A DNA stretch of 64,000 nt from positions 930,001 through 994,000 of the forward strand of contig NZ_JARGNB010000002.1 in NCBI RefSeq assembly GCF_030167915.1, read 5' to 3'. Position numbers and translations under genes: made by a program. Origin of the DNA: Aquabacterium humicola (GTDB lineage: Bacteria; Pseudomonadota; Gammaproteobacteria; Burkholderiales; Burkholderiaceae_C). Shown piece after piece: positions 26,480 to 33,336 of this stretch (within the stretch, counting starts at the first letter, position 1; the number at the start of each line of letters is the position of its first letter). The notes beneath the pieces were generated by a model that saw only the letters and a program-made list of their open reading frames with translations, made no database searches and had not been told where the DNA came from.

Positions 26480-27673
26480 ATGACGCGTCCTTTGGATGGC
26501 ATCACCGTCGTCACGCTGGAACACGCGATCGCCGCGCCGTTCTGCACCCGCCAGCTCGCCGACCTGGGCGCGCGGGTGATCAAGGTCGAGCGCCCCGGCA
26601 GCGGTGACTTCGCGCGCGCCTACGATGAGCGTGTCAAGGGCCTGGCCTCGCACTTCGTGTGGACCAACCGTTCGAAGGAGAGCGTGACGCTGGACGTCAA
26701 GCATCCCGACGCGCAGGCCGTGCTCGCGAAGCTGCTCGAAAGTGCCGACGTGCTGGTGCAGAACCTCGCGCCCGGCGCCGCGGCGCGGCTCGGGCTGTCG
26801 TTCGAGGCACTGCACGAGAAACATCCGCGGCTGATCGTCTGCGACATCTCGGGTTATGGCGATGACCCGACACAACCCGGCCCCTACCGCGACAAGAAGG
26901 CCTACGACCTGCTGATCCAGAGCGAGTCGGGTTTCCTGTCGGTCACCGGCACGCCGGACGAACCGGCCAAGGCCGGCTGCTCGATCGCCGACATCTCGGC
27001 CGGCATGTACGCCTACTCCAGCATCCTGGCCGCCCTGCTGCAGCGCGGGAAGACGGGGAAGGGCTCACGCATCGACGTCTCGATGCTCGAGAGCATGGTC
27101 GAGTGGATGAACTACCCGCTGTACTACGCGTTCGATGGCGCGACGCCGCCGTCGCGCGCCGGTGCCGCGCACGCGACGATCTATCCCTACGGGCCGTTTC
27201 CGGCCGGTGATGGCCGTACCGTGATGCTGGGCCTGCAGAACGAGCGCGAATGGGGGGTGTTCTGCCGCCAGGTGCTGAAGCAGCCGGCGCTGGAGAGCGA
27301 CGAGCGCTTCTCGGCCAACTCGAAGCGCGCGGCCAACCGCGATGCCTTGCGCGCCCTCATCATCGAGGCCTTCGGCGCCTTGACCGCCGAGCAGGTGATG
27401 CAGCGCCTGGACGAGGCGCAGATCGCCAACGCCCGCGTCAACGACATGCACGACGTCTGGCAGCACCCACAGCTGCAGGCGCGCCAGCGCTGGACCGAGG
27501 TGGCCACGCCCCGCGGCGCGATTCCCGCGCTGCTGCCGCCGGGCCGCAACGACGCCTACACGCCGCGGATGGACGCGGTGCCCGGCCTGGGGCAGCACAC
27601 CGACGCGATCCTCGGCGAGCTCGGCTTCAGCGTCGAGCGCATCGCCGCGATGCGTCGCGACGGCGCCCTCTGA
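26480..27673 (+). CDS. Class III CoA transferase (CaiB/BaiF; mesaconyl-CoA transferase-like)
   Basis: Cytoplasmic CoA transferase of 397 residues. Family motifs: PLDGITVVTLEHAIAAPFCT, LADLGARVIKVERPGSGDFAR, and the catalytic Asp region SVTLDVKHPDAQAVL / ADVLVQNLAPGAAARLGL, with YGDDP and PYRDKKAYDLLIQSESGF. The start at 26480 gives MTRPLDGI. Class III enzymes move CoA between carboxylates; in the 3-hydroxypropionate bicycle one shifts CoA from C1 to C4 of mesaconate. With the hydratase and CitE-like lyase around it, activation of a C5 dicarboxylate is the best guess. Bug and lyase genes follow closely. Confidence 0.9.
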   Translation: MTRPLDGITVVTLEHAIAAPFCTRQLADLGARVIKVERPGSGDFARAYDERVKGLASHFVWTNRSKESVTLDVKHPDAQAVLAKLLESADVLVQNLAPGAAARLGLSFEALHEKHPRLIVCDISGYGDDPTQPGPYRDKKAYDLLIQSESGFLSVTGTPDEPAKAGCSIADISAGMYAYSSILAALLQRGKTGKGSRIDVSMLESMVEWMNYPLYYAFDGATPPSRAGAAHATIYPYGPFPAGDGRTVMLGLQNEREWGVFCRQVLKQPALESDERFSANSKRAANRDALRALIIEAFGALTAEQVMQRLDEAQIANARVNDMHDVWQHPQLQARQRWTEVATPRGAIPALLPPGRNDAYTPRMDAVPGLGQHTDAILGELGFSVERIAAMRRDGAL

Positions 27674-27704
27674 GATTCCACGACGACGACAAAGGAGACA
27701 TCGC

Positions 27705-28688
27705 ATGCCGTTCCACCGTTCCCCGCTGCGCACATTGACCGCGCTCGGCGCCGCGCTGTTCACGACGCTGGCCGGCGCGCAGGGCTGGCCCAGCAAGCCG
27801 ATCACGCTGGTCGTGCCCTTTGCGGCCGGCGGCCCGACGGATGTCGTCGCGCGTCTGCTCGGCGGCGCGATGACGACGTCGCTGAAGCAGACGGTGGTGA
27901 TCGAGAACAAGACCGGTGCCGGCGGCACCATCGCCGCGGGCGCCGTGGCGCGCGCGGCGCCGGACGGCTACACCTTCCTGATCCACCACAACGGCATGGG
28001 CACCGCGCCATCGCTGTACCGCAAGCTGACCTACAACCCGCTGACCGACTTCGAGTACGTCACGCAGGTCGTCGACGTGCCGATGACCCTGCTGGGCCGC
28101 AAGGACCTGCCGGCGAAGGACTTCAAGGAACTGCTGGCCTACCTCAAGGCCAACGCGGCCAAGGTGAACCTTGCCCATGCCGGCCTCGGTGCCGTCTCGC
28201 ACCTGTGCGGCATGCTGTTCCGCCAGGCCATCGGCGTCGAGCTGACGACCGTGCCCTACCAGGGCACCGGCCCGGCGATGAACGCGCTGCTGGCCGGCCA
28301 GGTCGACCTGCTGTGCGACCAGACCACGCAGACAACGCAGCACATCAAGGCCGGCTCGGTGAAGCTGTACGGCGTGACGACGCTGCAGCGGCTGAAGACG
28401 CTGCCCGATGCGCCGACCTTGGCCGAGCAGGGCCTGCCCGGCTTCCAGGTCGTCGTCTGGCACGGCATCTACGCGCCCAAGGGCACGCCGAAGGAGGCGC
28501 TCGACAAGTTCGGTGCGGCGATCAAGGCCGCCCTGAAGGACCCGGCCGTCGGGCCGAAGCTCGCCGAGCTGGGCGCGATCACGGTCTCCGACGACAAGCT
28601 GACGCCGGCCGGCCTGCAGACCTGGCTGCAGGCGGAAACGCAGCGCTACGCACCGGTGATCAAGGCCGCGGGCCAGTTCGCCGACTGA
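27705..28688 (+). CDS. Bug-family (TctC) periplasmic solute-binding protein
   Basis: Secreted binding protein of 327 residues, with a signal peptide ending near TTLAGAQG and the signatures GWPSKPITLVVPFAAGGPTD, ENKTGAGGTIAAG, PDGYTFL and VPYQGTGPAMNALLAGQVDL. AAAGGAGA precedes the start. Lying inside the catabolic operon between a CoA transferase and a lyase, it probably binds the pathway substrate (a carboxylate) outside the inner membrane. No permease gene is adjacent. Confidence 0.93.
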   Translation: MPFHRSPLRTLTALGAALFTTLAGAQGWPSKPITLVVPFAAGGPTDVVARLLGGAMTTSLKQTVVIENKTGAGGTIAAGAVARAAPDGYTFLIHHNGMGTAPSLYRKLTYNPLTDFEYVTQVVDVPMTLLGRKDLPAKDFKELLAYLKANAAKVNLAHAGLGAVSHLCGMLFRQAIGVELTTVPYQGTGPAMNALLAGQVDLLCDQTTQTTQHIKAGSVKLYGVTTLQRLKTLPDAPTLAEQGLPGFQVVVWHGIYAPKGTPKEALDKFGAAIKAALKDPAVGPKLAELGAITVSDDKLTPAGLQTWLQAETQRYAPVIKAAGQFAD

Positions 28689-28709
28689 CCATCGCCACCG
28701 GGGCCGACG

Positions 28710-29579
28710 ATGACGACGACGCCTGACCTCGACGCGCCGCTCGCGCGCGCGCGCACGCTGCTGTTCGTGCCGGGCAACCGGCCCGAGCGCTTCATGAAGG
28801 CGCTGGCCAGTGGCGCCGATGCGGTGGTGCTGGACCTGGAGGATGCGGTGCCCGCCGATGCCAAGGTCGCGGCGCGCGAGGCGATCGCCGCCGCGTGGCA
28901 GGAGGTTCGCAGGGCGGGGCTGCCGCTGGTCGTGCGCATCAGCGCGCCGGCCAGCGAGGCCGGCATCGCCGACCTCGCCTGGCTCGCCCGTCTGCAGCCC
29001 GCGCCCGATGCCGTGATGGTGCCGAAAGCCGATGGCGTCGACGCCTTGCAGGCCGTCGTGCAGGCCGCGCCCGGCGTGCCACTGCTGCCGCTGATCGAGA
29101 GCGCTGCCGGCTGGGACGCGCTGCCGGTGATCGCGTCGACGCCCGGCGTGCTGCGCCTCGTGATCGGCCACATCGACTTCGTCGCCGACACCGGCCTGCT
29201 GTGCAGCGACGACGAGCGCGAGCTGGTGCCGTTGCGTTTCGCGGTGGCGATGCACACGCGGCTGCAGCAGCTGGCGCCGGCGATCGACGGCGTCACCGCC
29301 GCCTTCGACGACGATGCGCGGTTGCGCGCCGACACGCAGCGCGCGCTGCGCTTCGGCTTCGGCGCCAAGCTGTGCATCCACCCGCGTCAGGTGGCGGTCG
29401 TGCACGACGCGCTGGCACCGAGTGCCGACGAACGGGCCTGGGCCGAACGCGTGCTGGCCGCCGACGCGGCGTCGGGCGGCGCCGCGGTGCAACTCGACGG
29501 CCGCATGGTCGACCTGCCGGTCGTGCTGCAGGCGCGGCGTACGCTCGCGCGTTCACGTCCACCGGAAGACCGCCGATGA
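28710..29579 (+). CDS. CitE-like acyl-CoA lyase (HpcH/HpaI family)
   Basis: Lyase of 289 residues with a TIM-barrel. Motifs: LFVPGNRPERFMKALASGAD, VVLDLEDAVP, LPLIESAAG (Glu130) and IGHIDFVADTG (Asp156); these acidic residues bind Mg2+ in malyl-, citramalyl- and citrate-CoA lyases. With a Meh-like hydratase upstream, cleavage of citramalyl-CoA to pyruvate and acetyl-CoA is the likely reaction, though malyl-type substrates cannot be excluded. The full citrate lyase partners (CitD, CitF) are absent. The stop overlaps the VOC gene start by ATGA. Confidence 0.87.
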   Translation: MTTTPDLDAPLARARTLLFVPGNRPERFMKALASGADAVVLDLEDAVPADAKVAAREAIAAAWQEVRRAGLPLVVRISAPASEAGIADLAWLARLQPAPDAVMVPKADGVDALQAVVQAAPGVPLLPLIESAAGWDALPVIASTPGVLRLVIGHIDFVADTGLLCSDDERELVPLRFAVAMHTRLQQLAPAIDGVTAAFDDDARLRADTQRALRFGFGAKLCIHPRQVAVVHDALAPSADERAWAERVLAADAASGGAAVQLDGRMVDLPVVLQARRTLARSRPPEDRR

Positions 29580-29971
29580 TCGATCACCTCGACCACCTCG
29601 TGCTGACCACCGCGCACGAGGCCGACTGCATCCGCTTCTACACCGAGGTGCTCGGCATGAAGCTCGAGACCTTCGTCGGCGGCACGCCGCCGGTGGAGCG
29701 CCGCGCCTTCGTCTTCGGCGCGCAGAAGATCAACCTGCACGTCAAGGGCCGCGAGTTCGACCCCAAGGCCCACACGCCGGTGCCCGGTGCGCTGGACCTG
29801 TGCTTCATCGCCGCCGTGCCGCTGCAGCAGGTGATCGATCGCCTGGTCGCCGCCAACGTGCGCATCGTCGAAGGCCCGGTGCTGCGCACCGGTGCGACCG
29901 GCCGCATCCGCTCGGTTTATGTGCGCGATCCGGACCTCAACCTGATCGAGCTGTCGGAGCCGGCGAGTTGA
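29576..29971 (+). CDS. VOC/glyoxalase-fold protein
   Basis: Small metalloenzyme-type protein of 131 residues with two VOC half-folds. Likely metal ligands are His5 or His8 in MIDHLDHLVLT, and Glu near the end in DLNLIELSEP; the middle (RRAFVFGAQKINLHVKGRE) supplies another His. Translationally coupled to the CitE-like gene (ATGA overlap). VOC members near acyl-CoA pathways include methylmalonyl-CoA epimerases and dioxygenases or lyases; at this size an epimerase or glyoxalase-like isomerase of a pathway intermediate is plausible, unproven. Confidence 0.85.
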   Translation: MIDHLDHLVLTTAHEADCIRFYTEVLGMKLETFVGGTPPVERRAFVFGAQKINLHVKGREFDPKAHTPVPGALDLCFIAAVPLQQVIDRLVAANVRIVEGPVLRTGATGRIRSVYVRDPDLNLIELSEPAS

Positions 29972-30048
29972 TTTCGGCAGGGCGCGTTGCTCGTGACGGC
30001 TGGCGGCTCGTTGCGGATGTTCGTCGTCGCGTGCGAAGGTCTGCGCAA

Positions 30049-30176
30049 GATCAGGCCGGCGGGGCGCTCTGTTCCGCTCATGTCCCCCGGGCCGGGCTGC
30101 GCTGTGACGCAAAGGCGGAATTCCGGCCGGCCCTCCTCCTTGACTTCGCTCCACAGAGCGCCCCGCCGTCCTGATC
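30049..30176. repeat. Hairpin unit A of copy 2
   Basis: 128 bp with 23-bp inverted arms at 30049-30071 and 30154-30176 (one mismatch). The core reads in the direction opposite to unit A of copy 1: CCGCTCATGTCCCCCGGGCC comes first and TCCTCCTTGACTTCGCT last. Confidence 0.8.
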
Positions 30177-30219
30177 GCACCGCCCTGGCAAGGGATCGCA
30201 CGCCACGGTGTCGCGTGAG

Positions 30220-30344
30220 CCAAGGGCGCTGGGTGCCCGGCGTAGCGAAGTCAAGGAGAAGGGCCGGCCGAGATTCAGCCTGAGGCGTATCAGCGGCGCA
30301 CGGCCCGGGGGACATGAGCGGAGCCGGGCACCCAGTGGCCTTGG
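30220..30344. repeat. Hairpin unit B of copy 2
   Basis: 125 bp with 22-bp inverted arms at 30220-30241 and 30323-30344, carrying the same two unpaired positions as unit B of copy 1. The core is in the AGCGAAGTCAAGGAG direction on the + strand. Confidence 0.8.
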
Positions 30345-30414
30345 CGTGCTCGGTGCCAGCATGCGCCCCGTCCCCATCGTGCGCAGATCGCCGCGAACAG
30401 AGGGCAGGCCTCGG

Positions 30415-30444
30415 TTGACAACCGACCGGCTGGACGGTTAGTCT
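30415..30444 (+). promoter_or_regulatory. tetR promoter with embedded TetR operator
   Basis: TTGACA (30415-30420) serves as -35; the next 18 bp, ACCGACCGGCTGGACGGT (30421-30438), form an imperfect palindrome that fills the spacer; a weak -10 (TTAGTC or TAGTCT) follows. The operator is identical to 32117-32134 before the efflux operon. The predicted transcript would start within a few bases of the tetR ATG, so it may be leaderless. Confidence 0.7.
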
Positions 30445-30451
30445 GCCGACC

Positions 30452-31186
30452 ATGTCCGCACCGACCACCTTCGCCGGCCCGCTCGTCGCACCGGCCAGTC
30501 CCGAAGCCGGCGCCTCGCGCGTCGACGTGCTGCTCGATGCCGCCGAGGCGGTGATCGTGCGCGACGGCATCGCCAGCCTGACGCTGGACGCGGTCGCGGC
30601 AGAAGCCAAGGTCAGCAAGGGCGGGCTGCTGCACCACTTCCCGAGCAAGGACCGGCTGGTCGAGTCGCTGGTCAAGCGCACCGCGGGCAACATCCGCCAG
30701 CACAACGCCGAGGCCTTCGACCAGGTGCCCGATGGTCCGGGCCGCATGGCGCGCGGGCTGCTGGCCGCCAACCTGCGCGACATGGACGAATGGTGCGCCA
30801 GTTGCCAGCGCGGCTCGGCGGCAACCTTCTCGGCGCTGGCGCACAAGCCCGAACTGCTGGGGCCGATGCGCGAGGCTTATGCCGAGTTGCACCGCCGCGT
30901 CGCCGAGGACGGCCTGCCCGAAGGCATCGGCGATGTCGTCGTCGCCGCGGTCGACGGGCTGTGGCTGTACTGGGTGCTCGGCCTGGTGCCGGTCGACCAG
31001 GCCATGATCGTGCGCGTACGCACCGCGCTGGAGAAGATCCTCGAGGATGCGAAGGCCGCACCTGCCGGCCGCGCGAAGGCGTCGCCTGGGGCGTCGGCGA
31101 AGGCGCCGGCAGCCCGCGCGAAGGCGACGGCGGCGTCCCGCAAGACCGCGCCCGCGAAGAAGGCACCGGCCGCCCGGCGTCGCTGA
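30452..31186 (+). CDS. TetR-family repressor of the RND efflux operon
   Basis: Regulator of 244 residues. The HTH lies at ~25-70 (VLLDAAEAVIVRDGIASLTL, EAKVSKGGLLHHFPSKDRLV), followed by a helical ligand domain to ~200. The last ~45 residues are an Ala/Lys/Arg-rich tail (PARAKATAASRKTAP-like repeats) as in histone H1-like proteins; it is unusual for TetR and could add non-specific DNA binding. Its own promoter and the efflux operon promoter share an identical operator, which makes autorepression and repression of the pump likely. Confidence 0.9.
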   Translation: MSAPTTFAGPLVAPASPEAGASRVDVLLDAAEAVIVRDGIASLTLDAVAAEAKVSKGGLLHHFPSKDRLVESLVKRTAGNIRQHNAEAFDQVPDGPGRMARGLLAANLRDMDEWCASCQRGSAATFSALAHKPELLGPMREAYAELHRRVAEDGLPEGIGDVVVAAVDGLWLYWVLGLVPVDQAMIVRVRTALEKILEDAKAAPAGRAKASPGASAKAPAARAKATAASRKTAPAKKAPAARRR

Positions 31187-31341
31187 TGCGCCACAGCGGC
31201 GCACGGAAGAGTCGCTGACGCGCCGTGCCCGCGTAGGCCGCTGCCGCACGCGCATGTAGGACCGCCGCGCGAGAGGCGATGCGGTGCCGCACTCGGGAAT
31301 CACGATTGCCGCGTTGCAAGCCCCCACCCAAGGAGCTTGTG

Positions 31342-31944
31342 ATGAATGCAAAGACTGGGCTGACTGCCGTCGCCGTCGCGCTGGGTGCGCTGGCGGCCGG
31401 TTGCACGACGACGGCCAATGTGACGACGGCTTCGACGCCGAGTGCAGCGGTCGGGCTGGCACCGCTGTCTGCCGAACAGCGGCGTGACCTCGCCGAGGGC
31501 TACAGCGACACGCTGCGCCGCCTGTACGCCACGGCGCCGAGCAGCCGCGAGCTGGTGAAGGACGCCGCCGGCGTGCTGATCTTCCCGCGCGCGATGTCGG
31601 CCGGCCTGATGGTCGGCGGCGAGATCGGCAACGGTGAGCTGCGCGCCAACGGCAAGCACGCGGGCTACTACCGCACGACCAGCCTGTCGGTCGGCCTGCA
31701 GGCCGGTGCGCAGTCGAAGGCGCTGATCTTCCTGTTCATGAGCGACGACGCGCTGCGCCGCTTCCAGGACAGCAAGGGCTGGTCGGTCGGCGCCGACGCG
31801 TCGGTGGCGCTGCTGAAGATCGGTGCCAACGGCGAGATCGACGTCAACTCCGCGCGTGCGCCGGTGGTGGCCTTCGCGCTGACCAACATGGGCCTGATGG
31901 CCAACCTCTCGGTCGAGGGCACGAAGATCACCCGCATCGGCTGA
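31342..31944 (+). CDS. SYLF-domain (YSC84-like) lipoprotein
   Basis: Envelope lipoprotein of 200 residues. The signal ends with lipobox GALAAGC, and the SYLF domain covers ~55-200 (AAGVLIFPRAMSAGLMVGGE, GYYRTTSLSVGLQAGAQSKA, LIFLFMSDDALRRFQ). SYLF domains bind phosphoinositides or other lipids in eukaryotes; the bacterial role is unclear, possibly envelope stress. AAGGAG precedes the ATG at 31342. A strong terminator 72 bp downstream separates it from the efflux operon. Confidence 0.88.
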   Translation: MNAKTGLTAVAVALGALAAGCTTTANVTTASTPSAAVGLAPLSAEQRRDLAEGYSDTLRRLYATAPSSRELVKDAAGVLIFPRAMSAGLMVGGEIGNGELRANGKHAGYYRTTSLSVGLQAGAQSKALIFLFMSDDALRRFQDSKGWSVGADASVALLKIGANGEIDVNSARAPVVAFALTNMGLMANLSVEGTKITRIG

Positions 31945-32015
31945 CGTCCGATGTGAGCGGGTCGGTCGCCGGCGGACCTGCTGCCGGACCTGCTGCCCAC
32001 TGCTGACACCGTGCC

Positions 32016-32045
32016 AGCGCCGCGCCTTCCAGCGCGGCGCTTTTT
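32016..32045 (+). terminator. Rho-independent terminator
   Basis: Perfect 10-bp stem AGCGCCGCGC / GCGCGGCGCT (32016-32025, 32032-32041), 6-base loop, then a T run (TTTTTCTT). It ends the SYLF gene transcript. Confidence 0.85.
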
Positions 32046-32050
32046 CTTGT

Positions 32051-32073
32051 CTGCTGACAGCTTCTGTCAGCAG
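32051..32073. promoter_or_regulatory. Perfect hairpin upstream of the efflux promoter
   Basis: CTGCTGACAG-CTT-CTGTCAGCAG, a perfect 10-bp inverted repeat with 3-base loop, without a T run. It lies 38 bp before the -35 of the efflux operon. It could be an additional operator for an activator; it does not fit the LexA spacing. Confidence 0.4.
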
Positions 32074-32095
32074 TCTTCATCGAATCGCTAAAAAC

Positions 32096-32139
32096 AGACC
32101 GTCTGGTCGGTTGACGACCGACCGGCTGGACGGTATTGT
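32096..32139 (+). promoter_or_regulatory. RND efflux promoter with two TetR operators
   Basis: TTGACG (32111-32116) and TATTGT (32134-32139) are spaced 17 bp; the 18-bp operator ACCGACCGGCTGGACGGT (32117-32134) occupies the spacer and is identical to that before tetR. A second related site AGACCGTCTGGTCGGT (32096-32111) overlaps the -35. This is classic repression geometry. Confidence 0.75.
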
Positions 32140-32174
32140 TCCGTCCCATCCCTCCCAACAACAAGGAACAACCC

Positions 32175-33323
32175 GTGAATGGCGTCATCAAGTCGGCCGT
32201 GCTGCTCACGGCCCTGACAGGCATCGGCGGCGCGCTGGCCGCCTGGAAACTCAACGCGATGGAAGCTTCGCAGGCGGCGGCCGCGGGCTACCCGGAACCG
32301 GCGGAAAGCGTCACCGCCGCCACCGCGGCCGCGCGCGAACACCGCACCGCGACCACCGCGATCGGCACCGTGCTCGCGCTGCGCTCGGTGACGCTGCGCA
32401 ACGAGCTGGCGGGCACCGTGCGTCAGGCCAATCTGCAGCCGGGCGCGATCGTCGAGGCCGGCACCGTGCTGGTGGCGCTGGACGTGTCGGTCGAGCAGGC
32501 GGACCTGCAGGCGCAGCAGGCGCAGCTGGCGCTGGCCAATACCATCCTGCAGCGGCAGGAGCGCCTGCGCGAGCACAACGCCACCTCGGAGATCGAGGTC
32601 GACAGGGCGCGCGCCGAGCGCGACGTCGCCGCGGCGCAGATCGCGCGCACGCAGGCAGTGATCGCCCGCAAGACCATCCGCGTGCCCTTCCGCGCGCGCA
32701 TCGGCTTGGCCGACGTGCACCCGGGCCAGTACCTCAACGAAGGCACGGCGATCACCACGCTGCAGAGCGTCGATGACGCGCTGCATGTCGATTTCGCGGT
32801 GCCGCAGGCGGTGGCCGCGGCGCTGAAGGCGGGCGACCGGATCGATGTCTTCACGGGCGCCGACGGCCATGCCGCGGCGCTGGCGGCCAAGGTCGCGGCG
32901 GTCGACGCCCGCGTCGATCCGGCCACCCGCAACAGCACTGTGCGCGCCCGTCTCCAACTGCCGAAGGACGCGGCCGGCGACGTGGCCACGCTGGCGCCGG
33001 GTTCATCCGTGCGCGTCAGCGTCGGCGTCGGCAGCACCACGCCGGCGGTCGCCATCCCTGCGACCGCGGTGCGCAAGGGTCCGGCCGGCGACCACGTCTT
33101 CGTGCTCGCGTCGGCGCCCGACAACAAGCTGCGCGCACAACTGCGCAGCGTGCAGGTCGGCACCGCGCTCGGCGACGAGGTGCTGATCGTCAAGGGCCTG
33201 AAGGCCGGCGAGCAGGTGGCGACGTCGGGCTCGTTCAAGCTGCGCGACGCGGCGCTGGTGGCGGTCAGCAAGAACACGGCCACGGCCACGTCGGCGCGCG
33301 CCACCGCGGCCACCGGCGGCTGA
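32175..33323 (+). CDS. RND efflux periplasmic adaptor (MFP)
   Basis: Membrane fusion protein of 382 residues, anchored by an N-terminal helix (IKSAVLLTALTGIGGALAAW). Lipoyl-like half-motifs (GTVRQANLQPGAIVEAGTVL and PFRARIGLADVHPGQYL) flank a helical hairpin, followed by beta-barrel and membrane-proximal domains. The GTG at 32175 is chosen because it has AAGGAAC upstream and lies after the predicted transcription start; an earlier TTG at 32136 would sit in the promoter. First gene of a three-gene pump operon. Confidence 0.92.
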   Translation: MNGVIKSAVLLTALTGIGGALAAWKLNAMEASQAAAAGYPEPAESVTAATAAAREHRTATTAIGTVLALRSVTLRNELAGTVRQANLQPGAIVEAGTVLVALDVSVEQADLQAQQAQLALANTILQRQERLREHNATSEIEVDRARAERDVAAAQIARTQAVIARKTIRVPFRARIGLADVHPGQYLNEGTAITTLQSVDDALHVDFAVPQAVAAALKAGDRIDVFTGADGHAAALAAKVAAVDARVDPATRNSTVRARLQLPKDAAGDVATLAPGSSVRVSVGVGSTTPAVAIPATAVRKGPAGDHVFVLASAPDNKLRAQLRSVQVGTALGDEVLIVKGLKAGEQVATSGSFKLRDAALVAVSKNTATATSARATAATGG

Positions 33324-33336
33324 TCGGGAGTCGACG

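Larger units (their letters stand above)
30049..30390. repeat. Double-hairpin intergenic element, copy 2 (inverted)
   Basis: Reverse-orientation copy of the element at 26052-26400, in the 480-bp gap between the VOC gene and tetR. Order on the + strand: unit A (30049-30176, 128 bp), 43-bp spacer, unit B (30220-30344, 125 bp), then about 45 bp matching the end spacer of copy 1. Unit lengths equal those of copy 1, and the mismatched bases in the arms are the same. The right boundary is approximate. The flanks 29972-30048 hold no other recognised feature. Confidence 0.85.

Noticed and set aside
28710-29579. CitE-like protein considered as part of citrate lyase
   Set aside because: CitD, CitF and accessory citrate lyase genes are missing; stand-alone CitE-like enzymes act on other acyl-CoAs.
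32051-32073. Hairpin considered as a LexA box or terminator
   Set aside because: CTG to CAG spacing is 11 or 17, not 10, and there is no T tract.
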